This document shows positions 43,277 through 54,130 of a stretch of 64,000 nt of DNA, in pieces; the first letter of the stretch is position 1, and each line of letters opens with the position of its first letter. The stretch is from contig NZ_JALQCS010000001.1 of NCBI RefSeq assembly GCF_023277115.1, positions 800,001-864,000 of the forward strand, read 5' to 3'. Source of the DNA: Acidithiobacillus acidisediminis. GTDB lineage: Bacteria > Pseudomonadota > Gammaproteobacteria > Acidithiobacillales > Acidithiobacillaceae. The notes below the pieces were generated by a model. The model was not told the DNA's origin and did not search any database. It worked only from the letters and a program-made list of their open reading frames with translations. Position numbers and translations under genes: made by a program.

Positions 43277-44342
43277 GCGTAGATCCTCCACAGGCAGCGG
43301 CAACTTCCACGGCCGCATTTACCCGAGCCTGGCGACGTGCCGCCTCTGCCCAGCGCAGGCGCAGTGCCGGATCCTGGAGCAGCGGGAGCATAATCTCGCG
43401 TAGTTGCTCCGCATCGAGCCCCTCCTGGCGCAGCATCCGTGCTGCCCCGGCATCTTCCAGAAAGCGGGCGTTGGCGGCCTGGTGATCGTCGACGGCAAAG
43501 GGGAAGGGAATGAGCAGGCTCCCCAAACCTGCGGCAGTCAATTCGGCAACCGTGGCGGCACCGGCACGGCAGACCGCCAAATCGGCCCAGGCCAACGCCT
43601 CTGCCATCGCGTCGATGAAGGGATCCACCCGCGCTGTGAGGCCGGCAGCGGCATAGGCTGCCCGCGTCTTGTCCAGATGTGCCGCGCCGCTCTGATGCCA
43701 GATTTCTGGGCGTAGGTCGACGGGCAGGGCCGCCAGTGCGGCACAGCAGAGTTCGTTCAGGACCTGGGCCCCCTGGCTTCCCCCCATGATCAAGAGCCGC
43801 GGCCGTCCCTGGCGTTGGGCAAAGCGCAGCTTCGGCTCGGCCAGCTCTGCGATTTCTGCGCGCACAGGATTCCCCACCCAGCGCGCCTTGCGCAGCCCAG
43901 TGTCGGGGAAGCCGGCGAAGACCTCGGCGGCAAGGGGAGCAAGCAGGCGGTTGGCCAAGCCAGGGATAGCATTTTGTTCGTGCAGGCAAAGACGTTTGCC
44001 CAGCGTCCAGGCGGCAATCCCGGCGGGTGCCGAGACATAGCCACCCATGCCCAGGACCGCCTCGGCCCCACAGCGGCGCAGAATTTGCCGCGCTTGGACG
44101 ACGGCACGGCCAAGGCGCCAGGGAGCAGTCAGCCAGCGCCGCCAGCCCTTGCCGCGCAAGCCTTGCATCTGCAGTTGGTGCAGTGGATAGCCTGCCGCCG
44201 GTACCAGGCGTTGCTCCAGCCCCTGCGCAGTACCGATCCAGTCGACGGTTACCCCTTGCGCACGCAGCTGACCCGCGACGGCGAGGGCGGGGAAAATATG
44301 CCCGCCCGTGCCGCCGGCAGCGATCAGTACGCCCTTAGCCAT
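43269..44342 (-). CDS. murG: UDP-N-acetylglucosamine--lipid I GlcNAc transferase MurG
   Basis: 357 residues, GT-B fold. [18 protein letters not shown] is the first glycine-rich loop, [14 protein letters not shown] the second, and [31 protein letters not shown] the sugar-nucleotide site. It converts lipid I to lipid II at the inner face of the membrane. The ATG at 44342 overlaps the ftsW stop by 8 bases. Confidence 0.97.
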   Translation of the reverse strand: MAKGVLIAAGGTGGHIFPALAVAGQLRAQGVTVDWIGTAQGLEQRLVPAAGYPLHQLQMQGLRGKGWRRWLTAPWRLGRAVVQARQILRRCGAEAVLGMGGYVSAPAGIAAWTLGKRLCLHEQNAIPGLANRLLAPLAAEVFAGFPDTGLRKARWVGNPVRAEIAELAEPKLRFAQRQGRPRLLIMGGSQGAQVLNELCCAALAALPVDLRPEIWHQSGAAHLDKTRAAYAAAGLTARVDPFIDAMAEALAWADLAVCRAGAATVAELTAAGLGSLLIPFPFAVDDHQAANARFLEDAGAARMLRQEGLDAEQLREIMLPLLQDPALRLRWAEAARRQARVNAAVEVAAACGGSTHA

Positions 44343-45504
44343 GGGCCACCTCAACCGTGGCTTTCGCCTTCTTGGCCAAGGGCGGGTAACGCCGACTCAC
44401 GGCCAGGACCACGCCCAACGTGGCACAGAGGAAGACCAAGGCGCTACCGCCGTAGCTGATCAATGGCAGGGCAAAGCCCTTGGTGGGCAAAGCGCCGAGA
44501 TTGACCCCCATGGACATCACTGCCTCGCCGCCAAACCAGATCAGGGTGCCGTAACAGAACAGGGCATAGAAAGCATCTCCAGCCGCTGCCGCACGCCGGC
44601 CAATGCGGTAGATGCGCCAGCTCGCGAGTGCATAGAGAAGGATCAAGGCCCACACGCCAATCATTCCCAGTTCCTCGCCAATCACCGCCAGGATGAAGTC
44701 GGTATAGGATTCGGGCAGGTAGAAGTATTTCATGATGCCGTTGCCGAGCCCGACACCAAAAATGCCCCCACGACCGAAGGCGATCAGGGATTGCACCAGT
44801 TGGAAGCCGGTGCCGTAGGGGTCTGCCCAAGGGTCGGAAAAGGAGGTGATGCGCGCCAGACGATAGGGCGCGGATACCGCCAGGACCCCCAGGGCTGAAC
44901 CCGCGACAATGCCGGCAAAAAGGACGTAGCGTATGGGCAGGCCGCCGAGGAAGAGCAGGGTGCCGGTGATCGCCACGACCATGAAGAAGGAGCCGAAATC
45001 CGGTTGCAGGAGGAGCAGGAGCCCGAGGACAAAGAGCAGGATGAAGATGGGCCAGAGCCCTTCTTTGAAATTGCCGAGTAGCTCGCCTTTGCGCACCACA
45101 TAGCGCGCCATGAACAGGAGCAGGGCAAATTTCAGGAGTTCCGAGGGCTGGAGGCGGACGATGAGAAAGTTGATCCAGCGATGGGAACCATTCACCGCAA
45201 CGCCGATCACCGGTAGAAAGACGACCAGCAAGGCAACCAGGGAAATCCCCATGAGGGGGAAGGTCATGCGTTCCCAAAACTCCAGCTCTACCCGACTAAA
45301 ATAGTACAGGACCCCGAGCCCGAGCACGGCGTACAGCACCTGCCGCTCGGCAAAGAACAGCGGGTTGCCGGTTTCCTGCTGGGCAACGGGGGCGCTGGCG
45401 GAATAGACCATGACCAGGCCAAAGCAGACCAGAATGATGAGAATCCACCACAGCATCTTGTCGGCCGGGCCACTTTCCGCGAGCCACCAGCTGGGCTTAT
45501 GCAT
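44335..45504 (-). CDS. ftsW: Peptidoglycan glycosyltransferase FtsW
   Basis: 389 residues, ten membrane helices of the SEDS family. It polymerises lipid II during septation together with FtsI. ATG at 45504 follows GGAGGTGA. Landmarks are FGSFFMVVAITGTLLFLGG, GNGIMKYFYLPESYTDFI (the SEDS loop around the catalytic Asp-containing region) and LPLISYGGSALVF near the C-terminus. It overlaps murD and murG by 8 bases each. Confidence 0.96.
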   Translation of the reverse strand: MHKPSWWLAESGPADKMLWWILIILVCFGLVMVYSASAPVAQQETGNPLFFAERQVLYAVLGLGVLYYFSRVELEFWERMTFPLMGISLVALLVVFLPVIGVAVNGSHRWINFLIVRLQPSELLKFALLLFMARYVVRKGELLGNFKEGLWPIFILLFVLGLLLLLQPDFGSFFMVVAITGTLLFLGGLPIRYVLFAGIVAGSALGVLAVSAPYRLARITSFSDPWADPYGTGFQLVQSLIAFGRGGIFGVGLGNGIMKYFYLPESYTDFILAVIGEELGMIGVWALILLYALASWRIYRIGRRAAAAGDAFYALFCYGTLIWFGGEAVMSMGVNLGALPTKGFALPLISYGGSALVFLCATLGVVLAVSRRYPPLAKKAKATVEVAHG

Positions 45505-46855
45505 GCTCACCTCCAGCGAGGGCGTGGACGGCGGCGGCAAATTGCCGACCCCGGTCCTGATAATCCTGAAACATATCGAGGCTGGCGCACGCAGGCGAGA
45601 GGAGGACGCGATCGCCTGCCTGGGCGAGGGCGGCGGCTTGACGCACACACTCTGCCATCCCGGCCCCTCCCGTCCGTCGCAGCGGCAATACCCCTGTCAG
45701 GATCTGTGTCAGATCCTTTTCCGCCTTGCCAAGCAGTACGGCGCCGCGCTGTCCCACACAGGCCTTGGCCAGGGGGCGCAAATCTGCGCCCTTGGCGTCC
45801 CCGCCCAGAATCAGGACGAGGGGGGGCGGAAGTGCCTCGATGGCGCGCAGGCTCGCGCCCAGATTGGTGCCCTTGGAGTCATCGTAGTAATCCACGCCCC
45901 CCACTTTGGCGATCCACTGCAGGCGATGGGGGAGGCCGGCAAAGTCGCGCAACGCCTGCTGGATGTCGGAGCGCGGGATGGCCAGGGCATCGGCAAGGAG
46001 GGCTGCGGCCAAAGCATTTTCCTGATTGTGGCGGCCAGCAATGCGCAGTTCCGTGCAAGAAAGAAGGGCCTGGCCATCGATCCGTAATTGGCCATCGACG
46101 ATCTCGCCCGCCGCCGCTGGGCCGAAACGACGTACCGACAAATCGGGTGAGAGCGTGGCGGGAAGCTGCTGCAACTCTGCATCCTCACTCGGTAGAACCA
46201 GGATGTCTCCAGCTCCCATCCGCTGCGCGATACGCCATTTCGCGCCCACATAACGGGCAAAATCGCCGTGCCAGTCCAGATGATCCGGACTGATGTTGAG
46301 GATAGCGGCGGCGCGGGGACGCAAACTCTCGCAGTATTCCAACTGGAAGCTGGATAGCTCCAGCACGTAAAGTTCCGGCTCTGCGGCACCCGGTTCCGGT
46401 AAAAGATCCAGGGCGGGCGTGCCGAGGTTGCCCCCCACGGCGACGCGCAGACCCGCGGCCTGCGCCATCTCGCCGACCAGGGTGGTGACGGTACTCTTGC
46501 CATTGCTGCCGGTGATGGCGATCACGGGCGCCCGGGCGCTTTGGGCAAACAGTTCGATGTCCCCCCACAGCGGAATGCCAGCGCGCCGTGCGGCAGCCAG
46601 GGCGGGCAGCTGCGGCGACAGGCCAGGACTGCAGAGAACCTGCGCATAGGGCAGGAAGGCGTCTTCCGGCCAGGTACCAAAGTGGCAGTCGACCTGGGGA
46701 TAGCGTTGCTGCCATTCCTGCGGGTCCAGCTGCGCGCGGGTGTCCCAGAGACTGCAACTTGCGCCGCTAGCCAGGGCAAAGCGCAGCAGGGTTTCGCCGG
46801 TCTTTCCCGCTCCGGCTATGGCCACCTTGCGTCCTCGCCAGTTGTTCATCGTCAT
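45497..46855 (-). CDS. murD: UDP-N-acetylmuramoylalanine--D-glutamate ligase
   Basis: 452 residues. Adds D-Glu. N-terminal Rossmann-like [19 protein letters not shown] loop [17 protein letters not shown], then [10 protein letters not shown] and the C-terminal [21 protein letters not shown]. The ATG at 46855 overlaps the mraY stop as ATGA; frames extending further upstream run through mraY and are not used. Confidence 0.97.
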   Translation of the reverse strand: MTMNNWRGRKVAIAGAGKTGETLLRFALASGASCSLWDTRAQLDPQEWQQRYPQVDCHFGTWPEDAFLPYAQVLCSPGLSPQLPALAAARRAGIPLWGDIELFAQSARAPVIAITGSNGKSTVTTLVGEMAQAAGLRVAVGGNLGTPALDLLPEPGAAEPELYVLELSSFQLEYCESLRPRAAAILNISPDHLDWHGDFARYVGAKWRIAQRMGAGDILVLPSEDAELQQLPATLSPDLSVRRFGPAAAGEIVDGQLRIDGQALLSCTELRIAGRHNQENALAAALLADALAIPRSDIQQALRDFAGLPHRLQWIAKVGGVDYYDDSKGTNLGASLRAIEALPPPLVLILGGDAKGADLRPLAKACVGQRGAVLLGKAEKDLTQILTGVLPLRRTGGAGMAECVRQAAALAQAGDRVLLSPACASLDMFQDYQDRGRQFAAAVHALAGGEHA

Positions 46856-47934
46856 CGGATCTTCAGGCTCGACAGGCCGATCAGTACGAGAATCACGGTG
46901 ATGATCCAGAAACGCACGGCGACGCGCGGCTCCGGCCAGCCCTTTTTCTCGTAATGGTGGTGCAGGGGGGCCATGCGGAAGACCCGTTTTCCCGTAAGAC
47001 GAAAGGAAGTGACCTGGATCATTACCGAGAGGGTTTCGACGACGAAGACCCCGCCCATGATCACCAGAACTAGCTCCTGGCGGGCAACGATGGCGATGAT
47101 GGCCAGGGCCGCGCCAAGGGCCAAGGCACCGGTGTCGCCCATGAAGACTTCCGCCGGATAGGTGTTGAACCACAGAAAGCCGAGTCCAGCGCCAACCAGT
47201 GCGCCGCAGAAGATGAGCAGTTGTCCTGCGCCCGGCACGAAGGGCAGCTCGAGATAGTGGGCAAAGACCGCATTGCCGGCGACATAACTGAAGATCCCCA
47301 AAGCGCCGGCGACCATCACCGTTGGCACAATCGCCAAGCCATCGAGGCCATCGGTCAGATTGACGGCGTTGGAGGTGCCGACGATAACGAAATAACTGAA
47401 AACGACGAAACCGACGCCGAGCGGGATGAGTAAATGGGGCACGAAGGGGATGATCAGGCTGTGCGGCGTGCTTCCCTCGCCCCAAAGATACAGCGCAATG
47501 GCGGCAGCGCCAGCGAACAAGGACTGCAGCCCATATTTACCCCGCGCCGAGAGGCCTTTGGTGTTTTTGCGCCGCAGCTTCCGCCAGTCATCAATGAAGC
47601 CAATCGCACCGAAGGCCAGGGTCGTCAGCATAGCAATCCAGACCATCGGATTGCGCAGATCCGACCAGAGCAGGGTGGTCAGGAGTACCACCAGGAGGAT
47701 CAAGGCCCCACCCATGGTGGGCGTTCCTTGCTTGCTGAGATGCGTTTCCGGACCATCGCTGCGCACCATCTGGCCAATCTTGTATCGGCGCAGCCGCGCA
47801 ATGACGATGGGGCCAAGCCCGAGAGAGAGAATCAGGGCGGTCAAGATACTCAGAACCCCGCGCAGGGTCAGATAGGAAAAGACGTGAAAACCGTGGTAGA
47901 CGCCCTGCAGTTGAAGGAGGAGGTAGTAGAGCAT
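46852..47934 (-). CDS. mraY: Phospho-N-acetylmuramoyl-pentapeptide-transferase
   Basis: 360 residues, ten membrane helices. Makes lipid I from UDP-MurNAc-pentapeptide and undecaprenyl phosphate. [30 protein letters not shown] and the acidic [11 protein letters not shown] loop supply magnesium and active-site residues; [17 protein letters not shown] is the terminal signature. The stop of murF and this ATG abut directly. Confidence 0.98.
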   Translation of the reverse strand: MLYYLLLQLQGVYHGFHVFSYLTLRGVLSILTALILSLGLGPIVIARLRRYKIGQMVRSDGPETHLSKQGTPTMGGALILLVVLLTTLLWSDLRNPMVWIAMLTTLAFGAIGFIDDWRKLRRKNTKGLSARGKYGLQSLFAGAAAIALYLWGEGSTPHSLIIPFVPHLLIPLGVGFVVFSYFVIVGTSNAVNLTDGLDGLAIVPTVMVAGALGIFSYVAGNAVFAHYLELPFVPGAGQLLIFCGALVGAGLGFLWFNTYPAEVFMGDTGALALGAALAIIAIVARQELVLVIMGGVFVVETLSVMIQVTSFRLTGKRVFRMAPLHHHYEKKGWPEPRVAVRFWIITVILVLIGLSSLKIR

Positions 47935-49284
47935 CTAGCTGGCCTCCGTGCGTAGGGCGGCGATCACCCGTTCCATATGCGCCGCTCGCGAACCCTTGAC
48001 CAGCACGGTGGCATCTGGCGCCAGGACCAGTCGCAGCGCAGCAAGCAGGCTGTCGAGGTCGGCGAAATGGGCAGCACCGCTGCCAAAGGCCTCGACGGCC
48101 GCAGCGCTCAACGGGCCGATGGCAAAGAGTCCATCTATCTGCAATTCGCGCAGGCGTTTGCCGGCCTGCGCATGATAGGCACGCGCCTCTGGCCCCAACT
48201 CGCCCATATCGCCCAGGACCAGAAAACGGCGTCCTGGCTGCTGGGCTAAGACCTGTAAGGCGGCCTCTAGGCTGGCAGGGTTGGCGTTGTAGCTGTCGTC
48301 GAGCAGTCGACTGTCCGTTGTGCCTGCTACCCATTGCAGGCGTCCGGGAACGCCACGCAATTGGGCGACGCTGCGCACGATGGCGGCAATGGGTATCTCC
48401 AGGGCCAGGGCCGCAGTTACCGCGGCGAGGACATTGGCGCCGTTGTGGCGCCCTGGAAGGGGAATCTGCAAGTCAAAGCTACCCTGCGGCGCACGTACCT
48501 CCATCTCTCCGCCCTGGGCGTTACCGCGCCACTGACCGCGTACCCGCGCTGGCTGATCCGCCAGGCTGAAGCGCCAGACCTCTCCCGGTGCCCGTTCGGC
48601 CCAGCTATCGCAGAAGACGTCATCGCCATTCAGTACCGCGATGCCTTGCGGGCCCAGACCCTCGAGAATTTCTCCTTTGGCCGCGGCGATGGCCTCTACG
48701 GAGCCGAGGTTTTCCAGATGCGCGGTGCCGGCATTGTTGATGATCACCAGATCTGGTGCAGCCATGCGGCTGAGTACACGAATCTCGCCAGCATGATTCA
48801 TTCCCATTTCGATCACGGCAAAGCGATCATCGCCGCTGAGGCGCGCCAGGGTCAGGGGAACGCCGATGTGGTTGTTGAGGTTGCCCCGGGTGGCAAGCAC
48901 CCGTCCACTCTCCTGCAGAATGGCCGCAAGGATTTCTTTGACCGTGGTCTTGCCGCAGGAGCCCGTAACCCCAATCACCTTGGCTGGACAACGCTGCCGC
49001 CAAGCCGCGGCTAGGGTTTGCAAGGCCTGCAGGGTGTCAGGCACCAAGACCCCGGGGCCGGATACTGGCCGACTGACGAGGAATGCCGCCGCACCGTTGC
49101 TGCGCGCCTCCTCGATAAAATCATGCGCATCGAAGTGAGGACCAGAAAGAGCAACGAAGAGTGCCGCCTTCTGCTCGGCCCGGCTGTCGCTACTGATGCC
49201 GCGTATGTGGGTGCCCGCAGCGCTTCCCGGCAGGACCTTTCCGCCACAAATCTGGGCAATCTCCCGTAAGCTGAGCTCAATCAT
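47935..49284 (-). CDS. murF: UDP-N-acetylmuramoyl-tripeptide--D-alanyl-D-alanine ligase
   Basis: 449 residues. Adds D-Ala-D-Ala to the tripeptide. ISSDSRAEQKAALFVAL in the N-domain, GVTGSCGKTTVKEIL at the ATP site and LDDSYNANPASLEAAL in the C-domain. GSCGKTT has a Cys where most family members have Asn or Ser. The ATG at 49284 overlaps murE as ATGA. Confidence 0.97.
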   Translation of the reverse strand: MIELSLREIAQICGGKVLPGSAAGTHIRGISSDSRAEQKAALFVALSGPHFDAHDFIEEARSNGAAAFLVSRPVSGPGVLVPDTLQALQTLAAAWRQRCPAKVIGVTGSCGKTTVKEILAAILQESGRVLATRGNLNNHIGVPLTLARLSGDDRFAVIEMGMNHAGEIRVLSRMAAPDLVIINNAGTAHLENLGSVEAIAAAKGEILEGLGPQGIAVLNGDDVFCDSWAERAPGEVWRFSLADQPARVRGQWRGNAQGGEMEVRAPQGSFDLQIPLPGRHNGANVLAAVTAALALEIPIAAIVRSVAQLRGVPGRLQWVAGTTDSRLLDDSYNANPASLEAALQVLAQQPGRRFLVLGDMGELGPEARAYHAQAGKRLRELQIDGLFAIGPLSAAAVEAFGSGAAHFADLDSLLAALRLVLAPDATVLVKGSRAAHMERVIAALRTEAS

Positions 49285-50723
49285 TGGCGCAGGACCTCCT
49301 CGGCACAAGCGGCGTCAGAAAAGACCTGCCGTTGCCCGCCGCTGTCTTGATATTGCTCATGTCCCTTGCCGGCGATGAGTACCCAATCGCCGCTTCCTGC
49401 CTCATTGATTGCTCGGGCGATTGCCCGACCCCGATCATGTTCCAGTTCAGCCCCGCCAGTGGGGATGCCAGCCAGGATCTCGGCGGTAATCTGTGCGGGA
49501 TCCTCGGTACGTGGATTGTCGTCGGTGACGATCACGCGATCCGCTAGCCGCGCGGCAATGGCCCCCATCTGTGGGCGCTTTTCGCGATCGCGCTCGCCAC
49601 CACAGCCAAAGACAACGGTGATCTTGCCCTTGGCTACCGCACGTACATCCTGCAGGACCCGTTCCAAAGCATCCGGGGTGTGGGCGTAATCGATCATGAC
49701 CCGTGCCTTGTTCGGTATGGCAGGCAGGCACTGATAGCGGCCTTGGGGCAAATCGAGCGCCGCAATCTGCTCATCCGCCACGTCCCAACCCAGGGCAGTC
49801 GCCGTCGCCAGGGCGGCAAGAAGGTTGTAGACATTGCTGCGTCCCAGCAGAGGGCTGCGCACGCGGCGCTTGCCCTGCGGGGTCTGCAGTTCCAGCAGGG
49901 TGCCGCTGGCACCGGGATGGACTTCCTGCACGCGGATATCACCGCTCCCGAAACCATAACAGATGATCTGCACCGTGGGTGCGATCTGCTGCCGCAGCTC
50001 GGCGCTGAACGGGTCGTCGGCATTGAGGGCGGCAAATTGCAGTTCTGGCGTATGGAAGAGCCGTGCCTTGGCCGCAGCATAGCTGGCCATGTCGCCATGA
50101 AAATCGAGATGATCCTGGGTGAGATTGGTGAATACGGCGCCTTGGAAGGGAATGGCTGCCACGCGCTCCAGGGCGAGGGCATGGGACGAGACCTCCATGG
50201 CGACGACGGATGCCTGGGCCGCGCGCATTTCGGCAAGGATACGCCACAGTTCTACCGCCTCCGGAGTCGTATTGGGCAGGGGCTGGAGGGAATCCACGCT
50301 GCCATGCCCCAAGGTGCCGATGATCTGGGCAGATTGTGGGGCAAGCTGGGCGATCAGCCGGGTGACACTGCTCTTGCCATTGGTGCCGGTCACGCCAATG
50401 AGCAGCGGTGCCTCCTGCTGATCCCAGCCATGATGGCGACGTAATGCGCGCCCGAGCAAGGCGCGCGCATCGGGGCGGAACCAGACTGGGCCGGTCGCGC
50501 TTTCTGCGAATCCCTCTCGCACCGATTCGAGCACCGCCGCCACGGCACCCGCCTGCCAGGCCGCCGGCAAAAAATGCTCAGCCGAGCCGTGGCGGGTAGC
50601 GAGAGCAAAAAAGAGACCGCCGCTCTGCAGGCGGCGGCTATCACTGTCGATCGCGCTGATGGCGATGTCCCGCGCGGGATGCAGTTCTGGTAGAAGGATG
50701 TCGAGTCGCTCAGTGTCGCGCAT
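49281..50723 (-). CDS. murE: UDP-N-acetylmuramoyl-tripeptide synthetase (meso-DAP-adding)
   Basis: 480 residues. Adds meso-diaminopimelate to UDP-MurNAc-L-Ala-D-Glu. ISAIDSDSRRLQSGGLFFAL, GVTGTNGKSSVTRLIAQ and MEVSSHALALERV are present, and TDDNPRTEDP contains the DNPR motif that selects meso-DAP over lysine. Start at the ATG at 50723, with the gene overlapping ftsI by 14 bases. Confidence 0.97.
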   Translation of the reverse strand: MRDTERLDILLPELHPARDIAISAIDSDSRRLQSGGLFFALATRHGSAEHFLPAAWQAGAVAAVLESVREGFAESATGPVWFRPDARALLGRALRRHHGWDQQEAPLLIGVTGTNGKSSVTRLIAQLAPQSAQIIGTLGHGSVDSLQPLPNTTPEAVELWRILAEMRAAQASVVAMEVSSHALALERVAAIPFQGAVFTNLTQDHLDFHGDMASYAAAKARLFHTPELQFAALNADDPFSAELRQQIAPTVQIICYGFGSGDIRVQEVHPGASGTLLELQTPQGKRRVRSPLLGRSNVYNLLAALATATALGWDVADEQIAALDLPQGRYQCLPAIPNKARVMIDYAHTPDALERVLQDVRAVAKGKITVVFGCGGERDREKRPQMGAIAARLADRVIVTDDNPRTEDPAQITAEILAGIPTGGAELEHDRGRAIARAINEAGSGDWVLIAGKGHEQYQDSGGQRQVFSDAACAEEVLRQ

Positions 50724-52458
50724 CGCCAGCCCCCTCTGCCCAAAGCTGCCGCTCGACTGCGCTGCGCGGTCGCACCTGCTGCGCATCCTGCGATTGTGGC
50801 GTGATCTTCGCGTTGCGCAAGGCCACCGCCATGGTGCTGCGAAACACGGGCGCTGCCACGACACCGCCGTAGCGCCAGCCCCGGGTGGGATCACGTACCG
50901 TCACGGCCATGACGAAGCGCGGGTCCTGCGCCGGAGCAAAGCCGACGAAACTGGTATTGACCTGGTGGCGGTGGAAGCCACCCTTGCCATTCGCCATGGC
51001 GGCGGTCCCGGTCTTGCCGGCCACGCGATAGCCGGGGATGGCGGCGAGGAATCCGGTACCCTGGGGGCCCACCACTCCCGCCAGCCAATCGCGCAGTCGT
51101 GCTGCCGTTGCAGGGCTCATGGCGCGGCGCTGTTCCCCCTCTTGCCCGAGCACGAGGTGCGGGCCGACGTAGATGCCACGGTTCGCGATGGCCGCGTAGG
51201 CCGCTGCCAATTGCAGGGTGTTGACCGAGATCCCATAGCCATAGGCAATGGCCGCATGGGAGGCAGGCCCCCATTCCTGATAAGCGGGCAGGCGACCGGC
51301 GCTCTCGCCGGGCAGGCCCAGGCCGCTCGCTGCACCGAAGCCAGCGCGCTGCAGCTCGTCGTAGAGATCCTTTGCGGGGGTGCGCAGGGCGATCTTGGCG
51401 GCGCCAATGTTACTGGAGTATTTGAGAATCTGCGCGATATCGAGCTCGCCATGGCGGGCATCATCCTGGATGCAGTAACCGGCGACGCGAAAGCAGTTGG
51501 TGTCGACGTCGAAGTGGCTGTTGGGCTGGATGCTACCGCTATCCAGGGCGGCGGCCACGGCAAAGGGTTTCATGACCGAGCCGGGTTCAAAGATATGGGT
51601 AATTGCGCGATCGCTGGCGCCAGAAGGATTATAGTGCTCGCGCTCATTGGGGTTGCTGGCGGGATAGCTGACCATGGCGAGGATGGCGCCGGTCTTGGCG
51701 TCGAGTAGGACGGCAGATCCGGAGCTGGCGGCAAAGCGTTGTACCGCTGCGGCGAGGGCTGTGTAGCTTGCGTATTGCAGGCGCTGATCGATGGTCAAGG
51801 TCAGGCTTTGTCCCCTATGACCGTCCGCCTCCCCAGCGCTGGCGAGGAGATGACCATGATTGTCGCGAAGAATCTCCCGCGTGCCCGCATGGCTATGCAG
51901 CGCGGCATCGTAGGCCATCTCCAGCCCCTCGCTGCCGGCGCCATCGAGATTGGTGAAGCCCAGGAGCGGCCCGGTGATTTCGCCCATGGGGTAATAGCGA
52001 CGATATTCCGGTAACTCATGGACCCCGGGAATTCCGAGGGCCAGCGCGCGTTCCGCCCGCTCGGGATCGACTTGGCGCAGTAGGTAGGCGAAGGCCGTGC
52101 CACTGTGCTGCAGGCGTTCCCGAATCTCCGCTACCGAGATCCCAAGCGCCGCAGCGAGCTCCGGCCAATGCGTTTCTTCCTTGGCAAAGATCCTCGGATC
52201 AACCCAAACGGTGCTGCTGCGCACGGAAACTGCCAAGACCTGGCCGTTGCGGTCGAGAATCTCCCCTCGTGCTGGGGCGGGTATCGGTACATTCCGTTGA
52301 TACCGTTGTTGGCCTTGGCTGCGCAAAAAACCACTGTGCTCGACCTGGGTTTGCCAAGTCTGGTACAGGATGCCGCAAAAGCCCGCCCCGAGCAGCCCGA
52401 GCAAGAGGCGCGGACGCCAACGGGGCAGGGGAGGGGTGGGCGCGATTCCAGCAGTCAT
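50710..52458 (-). CDS. ftsI: Peptidoglycan transpeptidase FtsI (PBP3)
   Basis: 582 residues. One N-terminal membrane helix (LLLGLLGAGFCGILYQTW) leads to the periplasmic transpeptidase. The active serine lies in EPGSVMKPF, the second motif in YSSNIG and the third in GKTGTAA, giving the SxxK, SxN and KTG set. It crosslinks septal peptidoglycan alongside FtsW. Overlaps ftsL by 4 bases. Confidence 0.96.
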   Translation of the reverse strand: MTAGIAPTPPLPRWRPRLLLGLLGAGFCGILYQTWQTQVEHSGFLRSQGQQRYQRNVPIPAPARGEILDRNGQVLAVSVRSSTVWVDPRIFAKEETHWPELAAALGISVAEIRERLQHSGTAFAYLLRQVDPERAERALALGIPGVHELPEYRRYYPMGEITGPLLGFTNLDGAGSEGLEMAYDAALHSHAGTREILRDNHGHLLASAGEADGHRGQSLTLTIDQRLQYASYTALAAAVQRFAASSGSAVLLDAKTGAILAMVSYPASNPNEREHYNPSGASDRAITHIFEPGSVMKPFAVAAALDSGSIQPNSHFDVDTNCFRVAGYCIQDDARHGELDIAQILKYSSNIGAAKIALRTPAKDLYDELQRAGFGAASGLGLPGESAGRLPAYQEWGPASHAAIAYGYGISVNTLQLAAAYAAIANRGIYVGPHLVLGQEGEQRRAMSPATAARLRDWLAGVVGPQGTGFLAAIPGYRVAGKTGTAAMANGKGGFHRHQVNTSFVGFAPAQDPRFVMAVTVRDPTRGWRYGGVVAAPVFRSTMAVALRNAKITPQSQDAQQVRPRSAVERQLWAEGAGDARH

Positions 52459-52718
52459 TGCGCCTTCACCATGACGATCTGACTGTTTTTGGGCGCCTCC
52501 AAGCCGAGCTTCTGGTGGGCGATATCGCCAACGCGCGCATCGGAGGCGAGGGTTGCCTGCTCGAGTTGCAATTGTCCCCAGCGATTGTTGAGGGTGAAGA
52601 TGTGATTTTGCTGAGCTTGCAGATGAATGAATTGCGCCCGGCTGTTTTCCCGCGCAGCGACGATACCGAAGAGCGTGAGGGTGATCAGAACGACGAGGAT
52701 GATGGTGCTACGACGCAT
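52455..52718 (-). CDS. ftsL: Cell division protein FtsL
   Basis: 87 residues. One membrane helix (STIILVVLITLTLFGIVAA) is followed by a coiled-coil-like periplasmic stretch with glutamines and charged residues. The family is poorly conserved, so the call rests mainly on size, topology and position between rsmH and ftsI. The ATG at 52718 opens the helix and overlaps rsmH by 11 bases. Confidence 0.85.
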   Translation of the reverse strand: MRRSTIILVVLITLTLFGIVAARENSRAQFIHLQAQQNHIFTLNNRWGQLQLEQATLASDARVGDIAHQKLGLEAPKNSQIVMVKAQ

Positions 52719-53658
52719 AGCGAAACTCCGGGTTTTTACTCGCGGCGCGCAGTACGGCAGAACGAGCCCGCGGATTGCGAGCAATTTCCGCGGCATCGGC
52801 ACGGATTGCCGAACTGATCTCGATCCAGGGCGCGGCGGGGATCTCGTGGGAGCGCAAGGGCACACGGGGGTCGGGGCGCTGCTCCTGAGCACGAAAAAAG
52901 CGCTTTACCAGACGGTCTTCGAGGGAGTGAAAGCTGATGATGGCCAGCCGCCCGCCGGGACGCAGTGCCGCTAGGGCCTGGGGCAGGAAGCGTTGCAGCT
53001 GCCCCAGTTCGTCGTTGATGTGGATGCGGATGGCTTGAAAGCTACGGGTTGCCGGGTGAATTCCCTTGCCCGCGGGGAGCAGACTGCCTAGGAGTTCGGC
53101 CAGCTCACTGGTACGGAGCAGGGGCTTGTCCTGCCGCTGGGCAATGATCGAGCGGGCGATCCGGGTAGCCGCGCGCTCTTCGCCGTAGTCCTGAAGTACA
53201 CGACGCAGCTCTGCAAACTCCACCTGTGCCAACCACTCGGCGGCGGAGGCGCCCTGCTCAGGATCCATGCGCATGTCCAGCGGGCCATCGCGCAGAAAGC
53301 TGAAGCCGCGTTCGGCATCATCCAGTTGCGGCGAAGACACCCCCAGATCGGCCAGGATGCCATCGACGCGGCCGAGCCAGCCGCGCTCGCTCATCACCGA
53401 CTCCAGGGCATCGAAGGAGGCTTGTACCAGATCGACCCGCGGATCGGCGTCGAAGCGTTGGTGCAGGGCGGCGATGGCCTCAGGATCGCGGTCGAAGATA
53501 CACAGACGGTCTTCGAGCTGAAGCCGCTCCAGGAGCAAAGAACTGTGCCCGCCGCGTCCACCGGTGGCGTCCACCAGACGCCGTGGTCCGCTGCCCCCCA
53601 AGGCCGGCACCAGTGCCTCGATGGCATCTGTCGCCAACACCGCTTGGTGTGCATTCAT
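52708..53658 (-). CDS. rsmH: 16S rRNA (cytosine-1402-N4)-methyltransferase
   Basis: 316 residues. Methylates C1402 of 16S rRNA. LVDATGGRGGHSSLLLE is the SAM loop, GILADLGVSSPQLDDAERGFSF and PLDMRMD follow, and LAIISFHSLEDRLVKRFF is the C-terminal signature. ATG at 53658 overlaps the mraZ stop as ATGA. Confidence 0.97.
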   Translation of the reverse strand: MNAHQAVLATDAIEALVPALGGSGPRRLVDATGGRGGHSSLLLERLQLEDRLCIFDRDPEAIAALHQRFDADPRVDLVQASFDALESVMSERGWLGRVDGILADLGVSSPQLDDAERGFSFLRDGPLDMRMDPEQGASAAEWLAQVEFAELRRVLQDYGEERAATRIARSIIAQRQDKPLLRTSELAELLGSLLPAGKGIHPATRSFQAIRIHINDELGQLQRFLPQALAALRPGGRLAIISFHSLEDRLVKRFFRAQEQRPDPRVPLRSHEIPAAPWIEISSAIRADAAEIARNPRARSAVLRAASKNPEFRYAS

Positions 53659-54107
53659 AGGCGCAGGTCTCCGAGGCTGGCGAGCAGATCCCCCTCGCTG
53701 AGCAGGCTCTCCTGTTGATCCCAGAGGGCCGCGTCCCAAATCTCGAATTTGCCGATTTGTCCAACCAGCACGACATCGCGCTCGATGCGCGCGTACTGCC
53801 GCAAATTGGCAGACAACAGGACGCGGGATTGGTTGTCGAGACGGAGCTCTTCGGAATGGCCAATGAACACGCGCTGGAAGCGACGGGTACTGGCTTGGCT
53901 GCTCGGCATGCTGGATACCTGCCGCTCGACCTCTTCCCAGTGCGGCAGCGGGTATGCCCAAAGACAACGCTCGCTCTCTTCGCTGGTGGGGTTGATGGTG
54001 AGCACCAGTTGCCCGTCACAAAGGGCGTTGAGTTGGTCGCGAAAGCGCGCCGGCACGCTGAGGCGCCCCTTACTGTCAAGATTGTGACGATGCGTGCCGC
54101 GAAACAT
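53655..54107 (-). CDS. mraZ: Transcriptional regulator MraZ
   Basis: 150 residues. Two SpoVT/AbrB-like halves: MFRGTHRHNLDSKGRLSVPARFRD at the start and a second RLDNQSRVLLSANLRQYA. MraZ forms rings and represses the division cluster that it leads by binding tandem TGGG boxes. The ATG at 54107 matches the usual first residues. Three such boxes lie directly upstream. Confidence 0.96.
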   Translation of the reverse strand: MFRGTHRHNLDSKGRLSVPARFRDQLNALCDGQLVLTINPTSEESERCLWAYPLPHWEEVERQVSSMPSSQASTRRFQRVFIGHSEELRLDNQSRVLLSANLRQYARIERDVVLVGQIGKFEIWDAALWDQQESLLSEGDLLASLGDLRL

Positions 54108-54130
54108 GTCTGGGTGGCTCTCCGTTGTTT